Part shown: in pieces, positions 1-10,640 of the stretch
Position numbering within the stretch: the stretch's first letter is position 1
Layout of the letters: every line of letters begins with the position of its first letter
From: Mantis religiosa
Lineage: Eukaryota > Arthropoda > Insecta > Mantodea > Mantidae
DNA length: 64,000 nt
NCBI GenBank assembly: GCA_030765055.1
Contig: CM060950.1
Span: 17,280,966-17,344,965 of the forward strand
Reading direction: 5' to 3'
Translations under genes and position numbers: made by a program
The notes under the pieces: model-generated
What the model was told of the DNA's origin: nothing
Seen by the model: only the letters and a program-made list of their open reading frames with translations
The model's database searches: none

Positions 1-530
1 TATCCGGTTATATGAACTCACAGAACTTACGCCATTGGGTCATCGATAGTGTACATGTCATCCATGAAGCACCTATGCACCCAGTTAAAATCGAAATATC
101 CGCACAGAGAGTAGTGGGGCCAAATTTTTTTAACCTGTCTGTGAACACTGCAGAGTACCGACTGATTTTCATGGGGTTTGTTGAGCAACTGGAGGATGTA
201 GAGCTGAGAGAATGGCATTTTCAGCAAGATGGCGCTATATGCCATACATCAAATGAATCCCTGGAACTAATTGCAAGTTCCTTTGACGACCGGATAATTT
301 CCAGGAACCTGGGGTCACCGACATCTCCGGATTTGACATCACTGGACTTCTTTCTATGGGGTTACTTATAAGACAGTGTTTACGCCACACGTCCCCAGAC
401 ATTGGACGATCTGAAGCACATCATCCCACAAGCTGATGACAACAGTCCTCCAACGAGTGGCCAGAACATGGAACGACGTGTTAACTTGTGTCTTATGCAG
501 GATGGAAGATACTTTCAACATTTTCTATAA
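1..530 (+). pseudogene. Transposase C-terminal fragment, IS630/Tc1-mariner superfamily
   Basis: The reading frame from position 12 gives the C-terminal half of a DDE/D transposase of the IS630/Tc1-mariner superfamily, which cuts and rejoins transposon ends. Visible family motifs are VVGPNFF (about residue 34), the catalytic-block motif FQQDGAICHTS (about 70) and SPDLTSLDFFLWGYL at the end of the first open stretch; in this family the block carries the second catalytic Asp and LDFFLW the third. A TAA stop at 369-371 breaks the frame. It then continues in the same frame (DSVY, TLDDLK, family-like CLMQDGRYFQHFL) to a natural stop at 528-530, so the stop is the only visible lesion. The N-terminal half lies outside the window. 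It is a dead copy, not a host gene. Confidence 0.75.
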
Positions 531-644
531 GGGTAAATAATCTCCCAAAATTCCTCTACACTTCAGGTATAATAAGTTGTCGCTAGCACATTTCGTTTTG
601 AAACAGTTAATGAAAGAAATGTGTCAGTTGTATATCCGACTTAC

Positions 645-893
645 CTTGAGCTTATGCATGCCACAAGCTAGTTGTACTACTTCTCTTGTTCCTCTCACAT
701 TCATGAGAACTGCATAAGAAAGGGGATCATCAAATCGCACGCTGGCAGCTGCATGAAAGACGGTAGTCACAGTTTCTTGCAAAAGTGTTCGGTCGCTAGG
801 TGACATCCCTAAATCGGGCTCCATTATGTTCGCAGTAATGGGAGTAATCTTTTCTAACGCTGACGGATTCTCCTCTCTTAGTTTATCGAAGAG
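645..893 (-). CDS. Fatty acyl-CoA reductase, internal exon (83 codons)
   Basis: This is the exon following 5614-5812 in a minus-strand fatty acyl-CoA reductase gene. The enzyme reduces fatty acyl-CoA to fatty alcohol with NADPH, usually at the ER or peroxisome membrane, for wax, cuticular lipid or pheromone synthesis. The exon is bounded by an acceptor TTTGTTTCAG (last G at 894) and a donor AAG|GTAAGT. It is exactly 249 bp and starts and ends in phase 0, so it joins the upstream exon (ending NLP) without a shift. The peptide begins LFDKLREENPSALEKI and contains VFHAAASVRFDDPL and NVRGT, hallmark blocks of the NAD(P)-binding-4 domain of this family. It ends just before the block that normally carries the catalytic YxxxK, which must lie beyond position 1. 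No lesion is visible. Which paralogue it is cannot be told. Confidence 0.9.
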
Positions 894-1261
894 CTGAAAC
901 AAATCAGAGAAACAGGATTAGAAATTTCAATGTTTTCTACATGAAATTGATATGCTTCCAACAAAACATTGTGTTGACATCTTGTTTGAATTAGCTATTA
1001 TTTCTATAGAAGGGATTCGAAAGAATATGAAAAACAAAATCGCATAACAACAGTTTCGCTATTACATAGGCAAACCAAAATTGATTTTAAAAAACCTGCA
1101 TTGTGAATTTGCCTTTTCGTATTTTCTCTAACACGTACGTATACAGTAGGCAGAGAAGGTAGCTACTGCATTTTACCCAAAAATTCCATATCGAAATGTC
1201 AGTAGAAATACAGGTTCGGGGTCCTTTGAATCCAAAAAGCACATTTTGAGAAAATGGTCCT

Positions 1262-1265
<4 letters not shown>

Positions 1266-1341
<76 letters not shown>
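1266..1341. repeat. (TG)n microsatellite
   Basis: About 38 uninterrupted TG units inside the fatty acyl-CoA reductase intron. Apparent His/Thr-rich reading frames over it are artefacts of the repeat. Confidence 0.97.
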
Positions 1342-1343
<2 letters not shown>

Positions 1344-1559
1344 CAGTATAACTCAAAAATGAAAACTCTGTGAAATACCAAACATGGTATATCAGTTCAA
1401 TATCTTCCAAAGATGCAACATAAAGATTTTAAACAAAATCCTTCCATCCCGGACTGCCTTTTACAGAAACATTTTTCGAAAATTTTGATTTTTAAAATGA
1501 CTCCAACTATCCATATACCTAGCGGGATGGCTCGGGCGGTTTCGGTTTTTGTGTTTAAT

Positions 1560-3192
1560 TACATTTAGAGTTTCCGTTACATTATTTATCTGTGATATAT
1601 CTCACCAGTTACTTCTCCTACATTATATTCCTGATAGCTCTGTGATTCTTTATTTACCTTATTATCATATTCACCTTTATTCTGACCTACACTTTGTACT
1701 AATATTTATCTCCCGTACATACTTTATTACTTGATTCTAACTCTCGTATCATACTACGAGGGCTGTTCAATAAAGAATGATCACAATTTTTTTGACAACG
1801 TACCTTTACTCATCCTCATAATTTTGATGGTCCTTCTCAAAATAGTCTCCCCTGAAAGCGATGCACTTGTCCCAGCGTTTCTGCCAGTCTTCAAAAACAT
1901 GCTGGAAACAATTTTTGAGAGATCCTTCAAAATCGCCTCCACAGCCTTCACCACTGCTTTTGATGATGGATAATACCTCCCACGAAGGCGTTTCTTCAAG
2001 TTAGGGAATAGAGATAAGTCATATGGGGCTAAATACGGACTATAGGGAGAGTAAGGGATGCACTTCACGTTGATTTTTGCAAGATATTCAACAACATTGG
2101 CAATATGACGCCGCGCATTATCGTGGTGCAGCCTGCTTCACGGAAATGTGGTCCTTTGCGCCTGATATGGACTTGCAATGTTTCAGGACATTCCTGTAGT
2201 ATTGTCCAGTTACTGATGTGTGTGCAGGTACAACATGCTGATGAACCATTCCATGAATATAAATGAATGAGATGACCATAACTTTCCCAGCAGAAGCAAA
2301 CACTTTTGCTTATTTGGGGGTTGGTGATGAAGGAGATTTCGACACTGAGCGTTGCTATTTGCTCTCAGGATCAAAATGACGTAGCCAACTTGCCTGGTTC
2401 TTACAGGTGTGAACCAGGAGTACCAACAATGAAACTACTACGTCGTGTTTGTTACACATTAAGCTAACAGAATATACTAAGATTGAATTTAAGTGCGAAA
2501 AATTATGACCGTAAAAAATTATGATAATTATTTATTGAACAGCCCTCGTATTTGCATCTTTCTTTACAACTTGTGACACATCTTTACCTACTTGAATAAC
2601 ATCTTGTACTGACTTAACCTCTGCATTAGCAAACAACTCTTTCATCCCTGTATGATTTTCTAAAAACCCTCGTTCATTTTCTTTACAAACTCATCAATAA
2701 TCTCTTCATTTCTCTGTTTATATCCAGCAAAAGTCTCGCTAATACTATCCACTTCTACTTTTCCACCTTCCTTTTCTAATTCTCTTGTGTTCTAATTACC
2801 TTTATCAATTATCCCCTTATCTATTCCTACTTCTCTACTTTGCTTTACCACTTCTTCTCTCTTATCTAAACATTTACTCTCTGATTTTTTATTAATTTCC
2901 ATCTTGCTAACTACCTTTTTATATTCTCAAAAACATAAATGATTTAATTGCTTCTGCACAGCAAATAGTGCTTTTTTATCATGATTACTATCCTTTAAAA
3001 AGTTCGTAAATTCTGCTCACACTTCTAAATATTTTTGTGATTGGTTACTTTTTTACTCACTCATCTTCTCTCTTCTTTCTTGATATTTGTTATCACAATC
3101 CTGTGGTCCTGGTATCGTAATTTCCACCAAATTCAAATTCCCATGATGTGTTGTTGCTAATTTCACTCCACCTTATTCTTTCCACGACATGT
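1560..3192 (-). pseudogene. Decayed reading frame of an LTR retroelement (gag position)
   Basis: Reading the minus strand from about 3192, directly downstream of the primer-binding-site array, gives a long lysine- and glutamate-rich frame broken by several stop codons and at least one shift. It resumes on the far side of the mariner inserted at 1757-2548: removing the mariner and one TA restores a continuous frame through the junction. Position after LTR and primer binding site is where gag lies in LTR retroelements. The peptide has no motif I recognise, so the gag assignment rests on position only. The left limit is uncertain. Confidence 0.45.
1757..2548 (-). mobile_element. mariner-like element copy A, internally deleted
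   Basis: The ends CGAGGGCTGTTCAATAA and TTATTGAACAGCCCTCG form terminal inverted repeats, and both are flanked by the dinucleotide TA (1755-1756 and 2549-2550), the mariner target duplication. On the minus strand the remains of the transposase can be read: a YSPYLAPYDLSLFPNLKKR block containing the third catalytic Asp and a KVMVIS/VVPAHTSVTGQYYR block. The N-terminal third and the first Asp region are deleted and frames are shifted. At 792 bp it is much shorter than copy D (1.3 kb), so it is a non-autonomous derivative. It inserted into the decayed reading frame of the LTR retroelement around it. Confidence 0.9.
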
Positions 3193-3218
3193 TCACTCTA
3201 ACTCGAGTCCCGCGACGG

Positions 3219-3810
3219 ACGCCATATATAGCAGGATTTCTATTCAGCTACACATGCAATGATTGAATATACTATGAGCCCCACGTTGGGCGCCATATAT
3301 AGCAGGATTTCTATTCAGCTACACATGCAATGATTGAATATACTATGAGCCCCACGTTGGGCGCCATATATAGCAGGATTTCTATTCAGCTACACATGCA
3401 ATGATTGAATATACTATGAGCCCCACGTTGGGCGCCATATATAGCAGGATTTCTATTCAGTTACACATGCGATGATTGAATATACTATGAGCCCCACGTT
3501 GGGCGCCATATGTAGCAGGATTTCTATTCAGCTACACATGCAATGATTGAATATACTATGAGCCCCACGTTGGGCGTCATATATAGCAGGATTTCTATTC
3601 AGCTACACATGCGATGATTGAATATACTATGAGCCCCACGTTGGGCGCCATATATAGCAGGATTTCTATTCAGCTACATATGCGATGATTGAATATACTA
3701 TAAGCCCCATGTTGGGCGCCATATGTAGCAGGATTTCTATTCAGCTACACATGCAATGATTGAATATACTATGAGCCCCACGTTGGGCGCCATATGTAGC
3801 AGGATTTCTG
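3219..3810 (-). repeat. 71-bp tandem array containing a tRNA-Lys primer binding site
   Basis: Eight full units and one partial unit of 71 bp start at 3219, 3290, 3361, 3432, 3503, 3574, 3645, 3716 and 3787, with only scattered single-base differences. Each unit carries, on the plus strand, GAGCCCCACGTTGGGCGCCA or a near copy. From knowledge of animal tRNA-Lys(CUU), this equals its 3' end including the CCA that is added after transcription; its reverse complement is a reverse-transcription primer binding site. The site is followed on the plus strand by TATATAGCAGG or TATGTAGCAGG. The array sits exactly where the primer binding site should be, next to the LTR at 3866-4352, where a diverged site (TGGCTTCCCC on minus) is also present. 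Confidence 0.85.
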
Positions 3811-3865
3811 CGGTGAAGATGGGATGCACGTTGACTATTTCGAAGCCCCAGGTGGGGAAGCCATA

Positions 3866-4352
3866 TGTAACATTATTTCTTCGTTGTAGATTGAATTGGT
3901 TCTTGAATATTGTGTCTGCTTAAATAAGAATCATAAGATCTTTTCTTTTCAAGGGTGGTTACGAGTTAAAGAAATAAAATGTGGATAAGTTCAATTTCGT
4001 AATATATCATTTAATTGTATAATCTGGATTACATTTTACTCGAACTTTCTTTCCTAGTCAATCATTGCAGGTTACCTCCAGCATATCGCTAAATCCGTAC
4101 TTCCTTAATACATAGTTTCCGTTAATTACATAACATTGCTCACTCCTGCAGGTCCACTCATCGCTATCAAAAACTTTTATCTTCTCCGCGTCCTCTTTCC
4201 ACGAGGAAGATTATTGATTTTCTCTTCGGCGTTCCAGGAAGAAAGTTGAATTTTCTTTCGGTTTCTACAGCAAGATTATTTAATCCTTCGTTACTATCGC
4301 TACCCATATATTAATTTTATATGATTGGCCGATTTACTACTACGTCACTACA
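3866..4352 (-). mobile_element. 5' LTR of a minus-strand LTR retroelement
   Basis: On the minus strand the segment starts TGTAGTGACG and ends ATGTTACA, so it has the TG...CA ends of an LTR. It is followed after TA by a primer-binding-site-like TGG sequence and then by the 71-bp array. The promoter-proximal part is AT-rich with a TATATAAAAT-like box on the minus strand. No second LTR is in the window. Its upstream edge abuts a short 8-bp spacer before the solo LTR at 4361. Confidence 0.6.
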
Positions 4353-4360
4353 TTTTGTAA

Positions 4361-4857
4361 TGTCACCCAATTATCGGAAGGCACGACCAACTGGAGTTGG
4401 GTAGGGGACTGGAGGCATTCAGACTACGCCCACCCATTTATCTTGTAGCGCTAACATAGGGGATGGTTAGGAATTTGTCACTAGGCACTGTACCGTCTCT
4501 TTCCCCTCCTCCTGACGTTTGGAACAATCAGGATGATGTTCCGAACTGCGAAGCTTCCAGAAACAGCGATCTTCCTATATAAAGAGCGCGTTAGACGACT
4601 CAGGCAGTTCTTGGTGAGCAGCCGTGAAGAGTGCAGTGCTAGCGAACGGACTGGAAGACTGCGTACGTGTATCAGAGGAGTTGTACGTAATTGTGAGTGT
4701 GGAGTGGACCTGTGACAGACGAACTGGTGGATTGTAATTGTGTGCGCTACGTAATTCTATGTAATTGGCAAGGGTTCCAACTGTAATTCGGTGGAAATAA
4801 AGAACATTTTGAGTTTGTGCAATTGGACTTTTAATTTCACGAACCCACAAAGTCACA
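4361..4857 (+). mobile_element. Solo LTR 1 (497 bp)
   Basis: Starts TGTCACCC and ends AAAGTCACA, flanked by the 4-bp direct repeat GTAA (4357-4360 and 4858-4861). It has a TATATAAAG box at 4576-4584 and an AATAAA at 4796-4801, in promoter-then-polyadenylation order. The last 300 bp closely match the solo LTR at 55566-56130. There is no primer binding site or coding sequence beside it, so it is the product of LTR-LTR recombination. Short reading frames inside it are not genes. Confidence 0.8.
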
Positions 4858-4861
4858 GTAA

Positions 4862-5613
4862 TACAATAATTATTACTATGGCCAGTCACAAAATTACATA
4901 TATTTTTACACAATTTTGTTTGTTTTTCTTTTATAAATTTACAAATTTTTCAAACCCCTTTTAAATATAAATCGAAACAACTGTTACAATCTATGGAAGA
5001 TGTTTATCTTAGAATAGATTATTCGACTACGATCCGAGAAGTTGGTCAAGCCCTTCTAATTTCTCACAATGCTAAATAGAAAACTTTATAATATCGGCAT
5101 ACATCTATCACTCTGTGATTTACATTAAAGGTTAATTACTAGAGCTTGGATTTCTACTTGTTTTCAGAGACTCGCGGTATTGCTAAAACTGTCTTTGAGA
5201 AACTCTGGTTACGAAACACTGTGTAAAATTTCTAAAAAGCTTTCTTACAGAAACGTATACCAAAAAGGAGTTCACTAAAGAATTGTTGCGCTTTTCACAT
5301 GTTCCAGTAACGTCATGCGACGTTGAGATATCCCTTTCACTGTATAAAATGTTCTTCACTAGCAAATGCAGGAGGTTTACACAAGAAAATCTCAACATAA
5401 CCTTCCTCGTGTACTGCAACAAGCTTACGTAAGGTAAGAATTCTACGAAAAATATGCTTATGATTAAATTTTTATTTGCTTATTTTTGGTGCTTATTTGC
5501 TTCAATTTTCGTGCCTATATGGTTGCTTATTTCACCATTTGATTGTGCTTACAAATCTGGGCTCTATTAATTACTTATCTTACATTTATGTGGTATAATA
5601 AAAGAAAACTTAC
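4862..5613. other. Intron sequence without recognised features
   Basis: AT-rich remainder of the fatty acyl-CoA reductase intron. A 79-codon minus frame near 5183-5422 shows no recognisable motif and I treat it as chance. Confidence 0.5.
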
Positions 5614-5812
5614 CGGAAGATTCGTCACTGCTGCAATCCTCTTAGCCGGATCCCTACCCTTCTTACTTCTTATCAGGACAAAAACCCTATCAATATCTGG
5701 ACATGAGCGGAGAAGTTTTTCAATGAGAACTTTGCCCATGAAACCTGTTCCACCTGTGATTAGTACACTCTGACCCCTGAAGCACTCAGGTATTGACATT
5801 ATGTTGTCCATC
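5614..5812 (-). CDS. Fatty acyl-CoA reductase, first coding exon (66 codons)
   Basis: The minus-strand exon is preceded by a good acceptor (TTTTTGTTTCAG|G) and followed by a strong donor (CTTCCG|GTAAGT, GT at 5612-5613). The ATG at 5809-5811 lies one base after the acceptor, so an upstream non-coding exon is expected beyond 5812. The frame starts MDNIMSIPECFRGQSVLITG. Residues 19-26, TGGTGFMG, are the Rossmann NAD(P)H-binding glycine motif of fatty acyl-CoA reductases. LIEKLLRSCPDIDRVFVLIRSKKG is the conserved stretch that follows. The exon is 198 coding bases, phase 0 at its end, matching 645-893. No promoter can be assigned. Orthologues run about 500 residues, so roughly two-thirds of the protein lies outside the window. 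Confidence 0.92.
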
Positions 5813-7844
5813 CTGAAACAAAAATGTGAAATTATTTCAAAATAGGGCTTACCAGCAAGTAATTATTCTATTTTCTTAAACATAGAATTACTGGGCATAG
5901 CTTTAGGGGTACTGATTGCCCAAGACAAGAAGGCAAACTAGAGGAATGTGCAACGTAATCACTTTTGCTGTATCCTCGGGGTGTATGCTCGCCTTTCGAG
6001 TATGACAAGGATGGAAGGTTCGTTTAAAATACACAAGTGTTGTCACATAGTTCACTTATACATTGCGGCATAACCCGCATACCAGTGTTAAATTGATTGG
6101 GTCTAATTGGAGCTATGAGTTCTCTTATCCTCAGGTGAATGGTTGTAGGAAATGGATTTTGGCTACTCAGTCGTATTAATAACACTTTGTTGCAGAATTA
6201 TTTGGTTTAATTCCTGCTAAGTTTGCTTATCGACTTGGATCGGTGACCACCTGTTAGTAAAATTCCTAACATAAATTCAATTTTACTCGAAACTCTGGAT
6301 TACTTGTTTAAATTTACTTCCGCGCGGTTTCTATTTCTTCTTTATACGGCGACTACTTTGCTCTAATAAACTTCTAATGCTGCTTCCACTTACGCTGGTT
6401 GCGCTATTCTTAACTTCCCTACATTTCAGACTTATAAATCTTCGCTTCTCCTCTTAATGCGCATGAACACGTCCTTCCTGTCGTAGTGTCACCTTTTAAG
6501 TAAGATTTTCTTACTTCACGATTCAGTTCGAACCTTATTCTGATCCCTTCTCTAACTGTATCACATGACCAAACTAGCTCACCCTTCTCAAATCTTACAT
6601 TATTATTGGTTTCTCATTTATTTCGAATTTTCGCATTGGTTTGCAAAACTCATTTAGCTCATTGACGTTCAGCTCACCCTAAGTTGTTTGTAACGGTATA
6701 CATCGTTATCAAATCGGCGAAGTAAATCCCATTAGCGTTCATGCTTAACTGCATTTTGAAACCCTTTTTTTCCCAACACATTCCAGACTGGAAGTATTCT
6801 ATAGTTCTCAGACAATGAACTTTTCCTAGCACAAAGAAGGTAACGGTCCTTACTTCCTGTCTCTCCGACATGTACAGATTTTTACAAGAATATTTTCTCT
6901 TCCTTGCCTGAGTGCTAGTATATATGTTATATTAAATTATATTTTCCCCTTCTTATTCTTTAAGTCAACCGCTATTTTAATCATTACTCTATCCATTCTA
7001 ATTTCATATTATTACAAGATTTTTATATTAGTTTAGCGAAACATTTTTATTAACTTATCTTCTTCTTCGATTAATTCGCCGCCTCCTAAACTCTGCCTGA
7101 TACTGCGGTTACAACATAATACCTATCGCTGCAACAAACATTAGATCTGGCAGCATGGGTGACTCATATGCATTCTCATTCACTCATTTCCTAGTAAACA
7201 GATCCGTTACCGGAGCAGAGAAACAGTTCAAGCTCCTCTGCCCTTCATACCCCTCTAGCCTTCTTGTCGTGGGCATACAGTACATGAGAGACAATGCGAC
7301 AGCATCAGTGAACCCCTTTAAATTCAACCTTAGAGCATATCATTTGTTATAAAATGGAGAATCCAGAAAGGGTGTGAAATTATGTCATATAGCTGTAATC
7401 GTGGTAGTTACCAACATGTAAACAACGTAATTAACAAAACAAAATAACTAAAGATCTTTTTGAAATGAAAGTGTTATATACCCAATGCTATGGTTACATA
7501 ACATGTAATTCTTTTTGTCAAGCGTTGCATGCACGTAATGAATGAAAGCTGTTTTTGTAAAGTAAATAACTTTCTTATTCTGTGTAGCTAATGACTTTAT
7601 TAATGTGAATATGGCTGAGCTATTGATGTTTAGGTTATATTCCAAATGGAGGCTGGACTGAATTTAAGTGCATGTATATCAAATAATAAACCTGCATTGC
7701 GGCAAATGAATTGGTTTAAACCACTTCCCAATCTAATTTAACAGGTCTCATTGAGTGAACATTGCAGATCCCTCGGTCGGGATGATATTAGAAATGCTGG
7801 GGTAACTGCTTAATCCACGATGACCATGAGGTGTTTTGTTTATA
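5813..7844. other. Upstream side of the fatty acyl-CoA reductase gene, no gene seen
   Basis: Mostly AT-rich single-copy-looking DNA. An untranslated exon and promoter of the reductase are expected somewhere here or further right, but no signal allows placement. I see no repeat family or protein motif. Confidence 0.4.
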
Positions 7845-8135
7845 CACACTGTTCAACACAAAGAAAGTCCCTGACAGGAATGTGCTACCCTTACACAGTG
7901 CGACAAGGACCGTGAATGTGTGTGAGAGAGAACGCATGCTACACAAGGAGTAGAACCGTTAAAAAACATGTGACCTATTCACTCAGTACAGTAAAACCGA
8001 GAAGGTTTAGGCATTTAAAAAGGTATAAGACGTCAGAATATTTCTGAATGGGTCGTAACTGAACTGACCCAAGTGTCATAACTACCAGGCAGGGTATCGG
8101 AACAGTACCTAACATCCCTAGCGCCTCATGCCCCT
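7845..8135 (+). repeat. Dispersed repeat J, copy 1
   Basis: Matches, in the opposite orientation, the 0.3-kb insertion at 62792-63096: shared stretches include AAGTCCCTG..AGGAATGTGCT, GACAAGGAC, GTGAATGTGTGTG, ACACAAGGAG and TAACTGAACTGAC in the same order. Copy 2 interrupts a G element, so J is mobile. I do not recognise its class. Confidence 0.6.
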
Positions 8136-8261
8136 GCGACTTTCTTTGCTGTGGCGAACTGTAGGATCTGTCAGGCTATGTCCACATCCTGGTACGATGT
8201 CGCTTTTACTATATAAATACACATCCGAAATAATATGTATGTACTTTCATTCGTTCGTTCA

Positions 8262-8722
8262 TTCAGGGTGAGAGTAAACCACCCTTCTTTTCTTACCCGG
8301 GAACTACCAAGCTGTCCCCAAAGAGGCGTCGCGCAAGACCTAGAAGCTAGCAAGCCCTCCCCCATCTCAAGACGGGGTGGAAGTGAATACGCCACTTACG
8401 CGCGTCAACCCCGCAGGGAAGACTACCGATTAAGTTCGGTCGGGTCGCCCGGTGATCTAGCACACCGACAACTAGCTCTGCAGGCTAGCACCAGGGAATT
8501 TAAGGCTTCCCTCAACCCCGTCCGATAACAGACGTCCCGGATCTCCCACGGGTATCGAGAATCACTGTCCCCTCGAGACCTACCAAATCCGAACAACTCC
8601 CAACAGGGAGGGGCTCGAATGTTCGGCCCGAGGTTCCTCTGGTAACGTCAGAGGTTACCACGAGTGCTAGAGGTCCGCAGCGCTCGCACCACAGCAGCTG
8701 AGGGGGACGGATCTGCCTCTAC
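8262..8722 (+). repeat. GC-rich dispersed repeat H, copy 1
   Basis: A strikingly GC-rich block in AT-rich surroundings. Landmarks in order, shared with 17590-18136 (minus) and 59075-59580 (plus): CGCCACTTACGC, AACCCCGCAGGGAAG, GGTGATCTAGCACACC, CTCTGCAGGCTAG, GGGAGGGGCTCG, GAGGTTCCTCT, GTACCACGAGTGCTA-like, CCGCAGCGCTCGCACCAC. No reading frame is kept between copies. The class is unknown. Confidence 0.75.
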
Positions 8723-9132
8723 AGGGAATATGTATATACTACATGCATGTAAATATAAGAGTATATACAAGCATGTAATAGTGTATCGTGTACTGCAATC
8801 TAGGGGAGACAGAGTTCCGGCACGAAAACCAATGCCACTACTGGAGCTGCCCAGACATATTGATAAACTAACCATAAACCAAATAGCCCTCTAATGTCAA
8901 TTCGGAATACTCTTTCTTTGGAGCAAGTATCTGCGTCATCTTTCCGGTAATGCCACACTTCGCGAAACCCAGATACATATCTGAAAGAACAGCAGGACAC
9001 GAAACGAAAGTGAAATGATGGAAACAAAATCGTGGTAGATGAGAAACCACAACAATATTCACCTACAGACAATGAAAAACCAGGAGACAGTCAACGGGAA
9101 TAGACACGGGACTTCCAAAATGCGAGTCTCAC

Positions 9133-9353
9133 ACGTTAACGCAAAACCATACGTCATAATATCGGGCATGAATGTAATGGGTGAAAATATGCTCAAATAA
9201 GTGTAGGGTCCATAGAGCTTAGAGTTTCCAAACATTCATCTATCAGGAAAAGGGGAAGCCTGGGGAAGATAACCTTTTCCAGATGACACTCTGACGAGAT
9301 TCGAACGCGAGGCCTCTTGAATGAGAGATAGATACGCCACCACTCTGCTGCAA
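9133..9353 (-). mobile_element. SINE S1, diverged copy a
   Basis: Shares the S1 body in reverse: AATGGGTGAAAATATGCTCAAAT, GTCCATAGAGCTTAGAG, ATTCATC, and the tRNA-like box B region GAGATTCGAA near 9297. More diverged than the other S1 copies and lacking clear target duplications. Confidence 0.6.
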
Positions 9354-9359
9354 AAGGGT

Positions 9360-9527
9360 GGGGGCGCCACTTCGCTGGATACACACACACGCACTCACAC
9401 ACGTATCTCTTAGACTCCTTTGTTTCCGCTTTTTTTTTTAATGCAGGGGGCGCCACTTCGCTGGATACACACACGCATTCACACACGTATCTCTTAGACT
9501 CCTTTGTTTCCGCTTTTTTTTAATGCA
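9360..9527. repeat. Direct tandem duplication, 86 bp and 82 bp
   Basis: The units 9360-9445 and 9446-9527 both start GGGGGCGCCACTTCGCTGG, contain ACACACACGCA and CGTATCTCTTAGACTCC, and end in a T-run followed by AATGCA. They differ by one ACAC unit, one base change and T-run length. Confidence 0.9.
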
Positions 9528-10189
9528 GTCACCTTGACAAATGCAGCAAATTATGACTGCATCCACTTTTCATGTGCCGCTCCACACGTACCCAAACATA
9601 CCGGGAAACACCATGAGCTTCCCTCCGCCGACCAGCATCCCAGGACAGCTCTCTTTTTGTCCTCCGCCATATGTTTACAGCAGGATCATTCTAGACTGAG
9701 ATCCATTATATAATCAAGAACGGTTAATACTGTTTCTGGTAATGAATCTCTTACTTAATTCTAGACCTACAGAAACAGTTTCCTATTTAGCATTATGTTC
9801 ATAAAAGTCAACGCGTTACAGTCTTATACGACGAGTCACACAGTTTCTCGTAACATGTTGCACTTTGGAATGCATTGAAAGATTTTGATCTTTTCAAATA
9901 GGTCAATGGTCAGGTAATACTGAAATAGTAAGTTAGACGGAGTGATAAAAGTAGTCAATGTTTTCAGAGGTTCGTAGTATGCACAAAAAATGATAAAGAG
10001 ATCCAATAAACATATGCTTTAAAACGGATGCCTTAAGAGCTGTGTCTACTAGTGAAACAGGGGCATCTTCCAATATAAAAATTCTTTGCTATTACTTAAG
10101 AACTGATCATTAGGATGTGCTCAATGAGGTGTTTATTCATAGGAACGCATTCTTCTATGTCTTAGGAAATCACTCCTTCACTGAAAGAC
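9528..10189. other. No recognised feature
   Basis: AT-rich DNA with no protein motif or repeat match inside the window. Confidence 0.4.
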
Positions 10190-10640
10190 TCCTGGTTAGT
10201 CATAGATTAGTTGACTGGAATTTATGACGAGCTCCTGTAGTGTTTCTACTTCGTTAATGAAGACTGCATACAGCAACTCCCCGAGTGTCACCAGAACCAA
10301 ATGTCCAAGGGAACAAAGTCAGGGGAATGCACAGGACAACTTATTTTTCCCGAACAATCCATCACACATTAAAAGGTCCGCACTGGGTGTTTTCTCACAT
10401 TTCATTGGAAAAGGACCGATCTACATCATGCATGAACCATCCTTCCAGCCTACGATGGTATGCTACTTTCTCTAGCAGGGCAGATAATAGCTGAATCCAC
10501 CTTGCACCATTCAATATGTTTGGTGGTATCTAAGTTCCAAATATCGGGCGAGATGGTCAAGAGGAAACCTCTGTGGTCCGCATTCGTGAGATAATGGATT
10601 GTATTCCCTTGGTCGATCTTTCTGACCCATGGTTTTTTTC
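10190..10640 (-). pseudogene. Heavily decayed IS630/mariner-type transposase
   Basis: Across two shifted minus frames one reads fragments typical of a common insect transposase family: IPPNILNGARWIQLL (usual form: leucine-proline-rich block before the second Asp), ALLEKVAYHRR, WFMHDVDRSFSNEM in place of the WFQHDGAPAHFS block, and SPDFVPLDIWFW in place of SPDLTPLDFWLW. Stops and shifts are frequent, so it is long dead. It resembles the family of the 1-530 fragment more than the mariner copies. Termini were not found. Confidence 0.5.

Noticed and set aside
3219..3810. Regular 71-bp repeats as a CRISPR array
   Set aside because: Units are nearly identical along their full length with no variable spacers, and the genome is eukaryotic.
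4533..4913. Two overlapping ORFs of 60 and 112 codons
   Set aside because: They lie inside a solo LTR and are not kept in the related LTR at 55566-56130.
8171..8894. Several GC-rich ORFs of 70-97 codons
   Set aside because: They follow the composition of repeat H; frames are not conserved between the three H copies.
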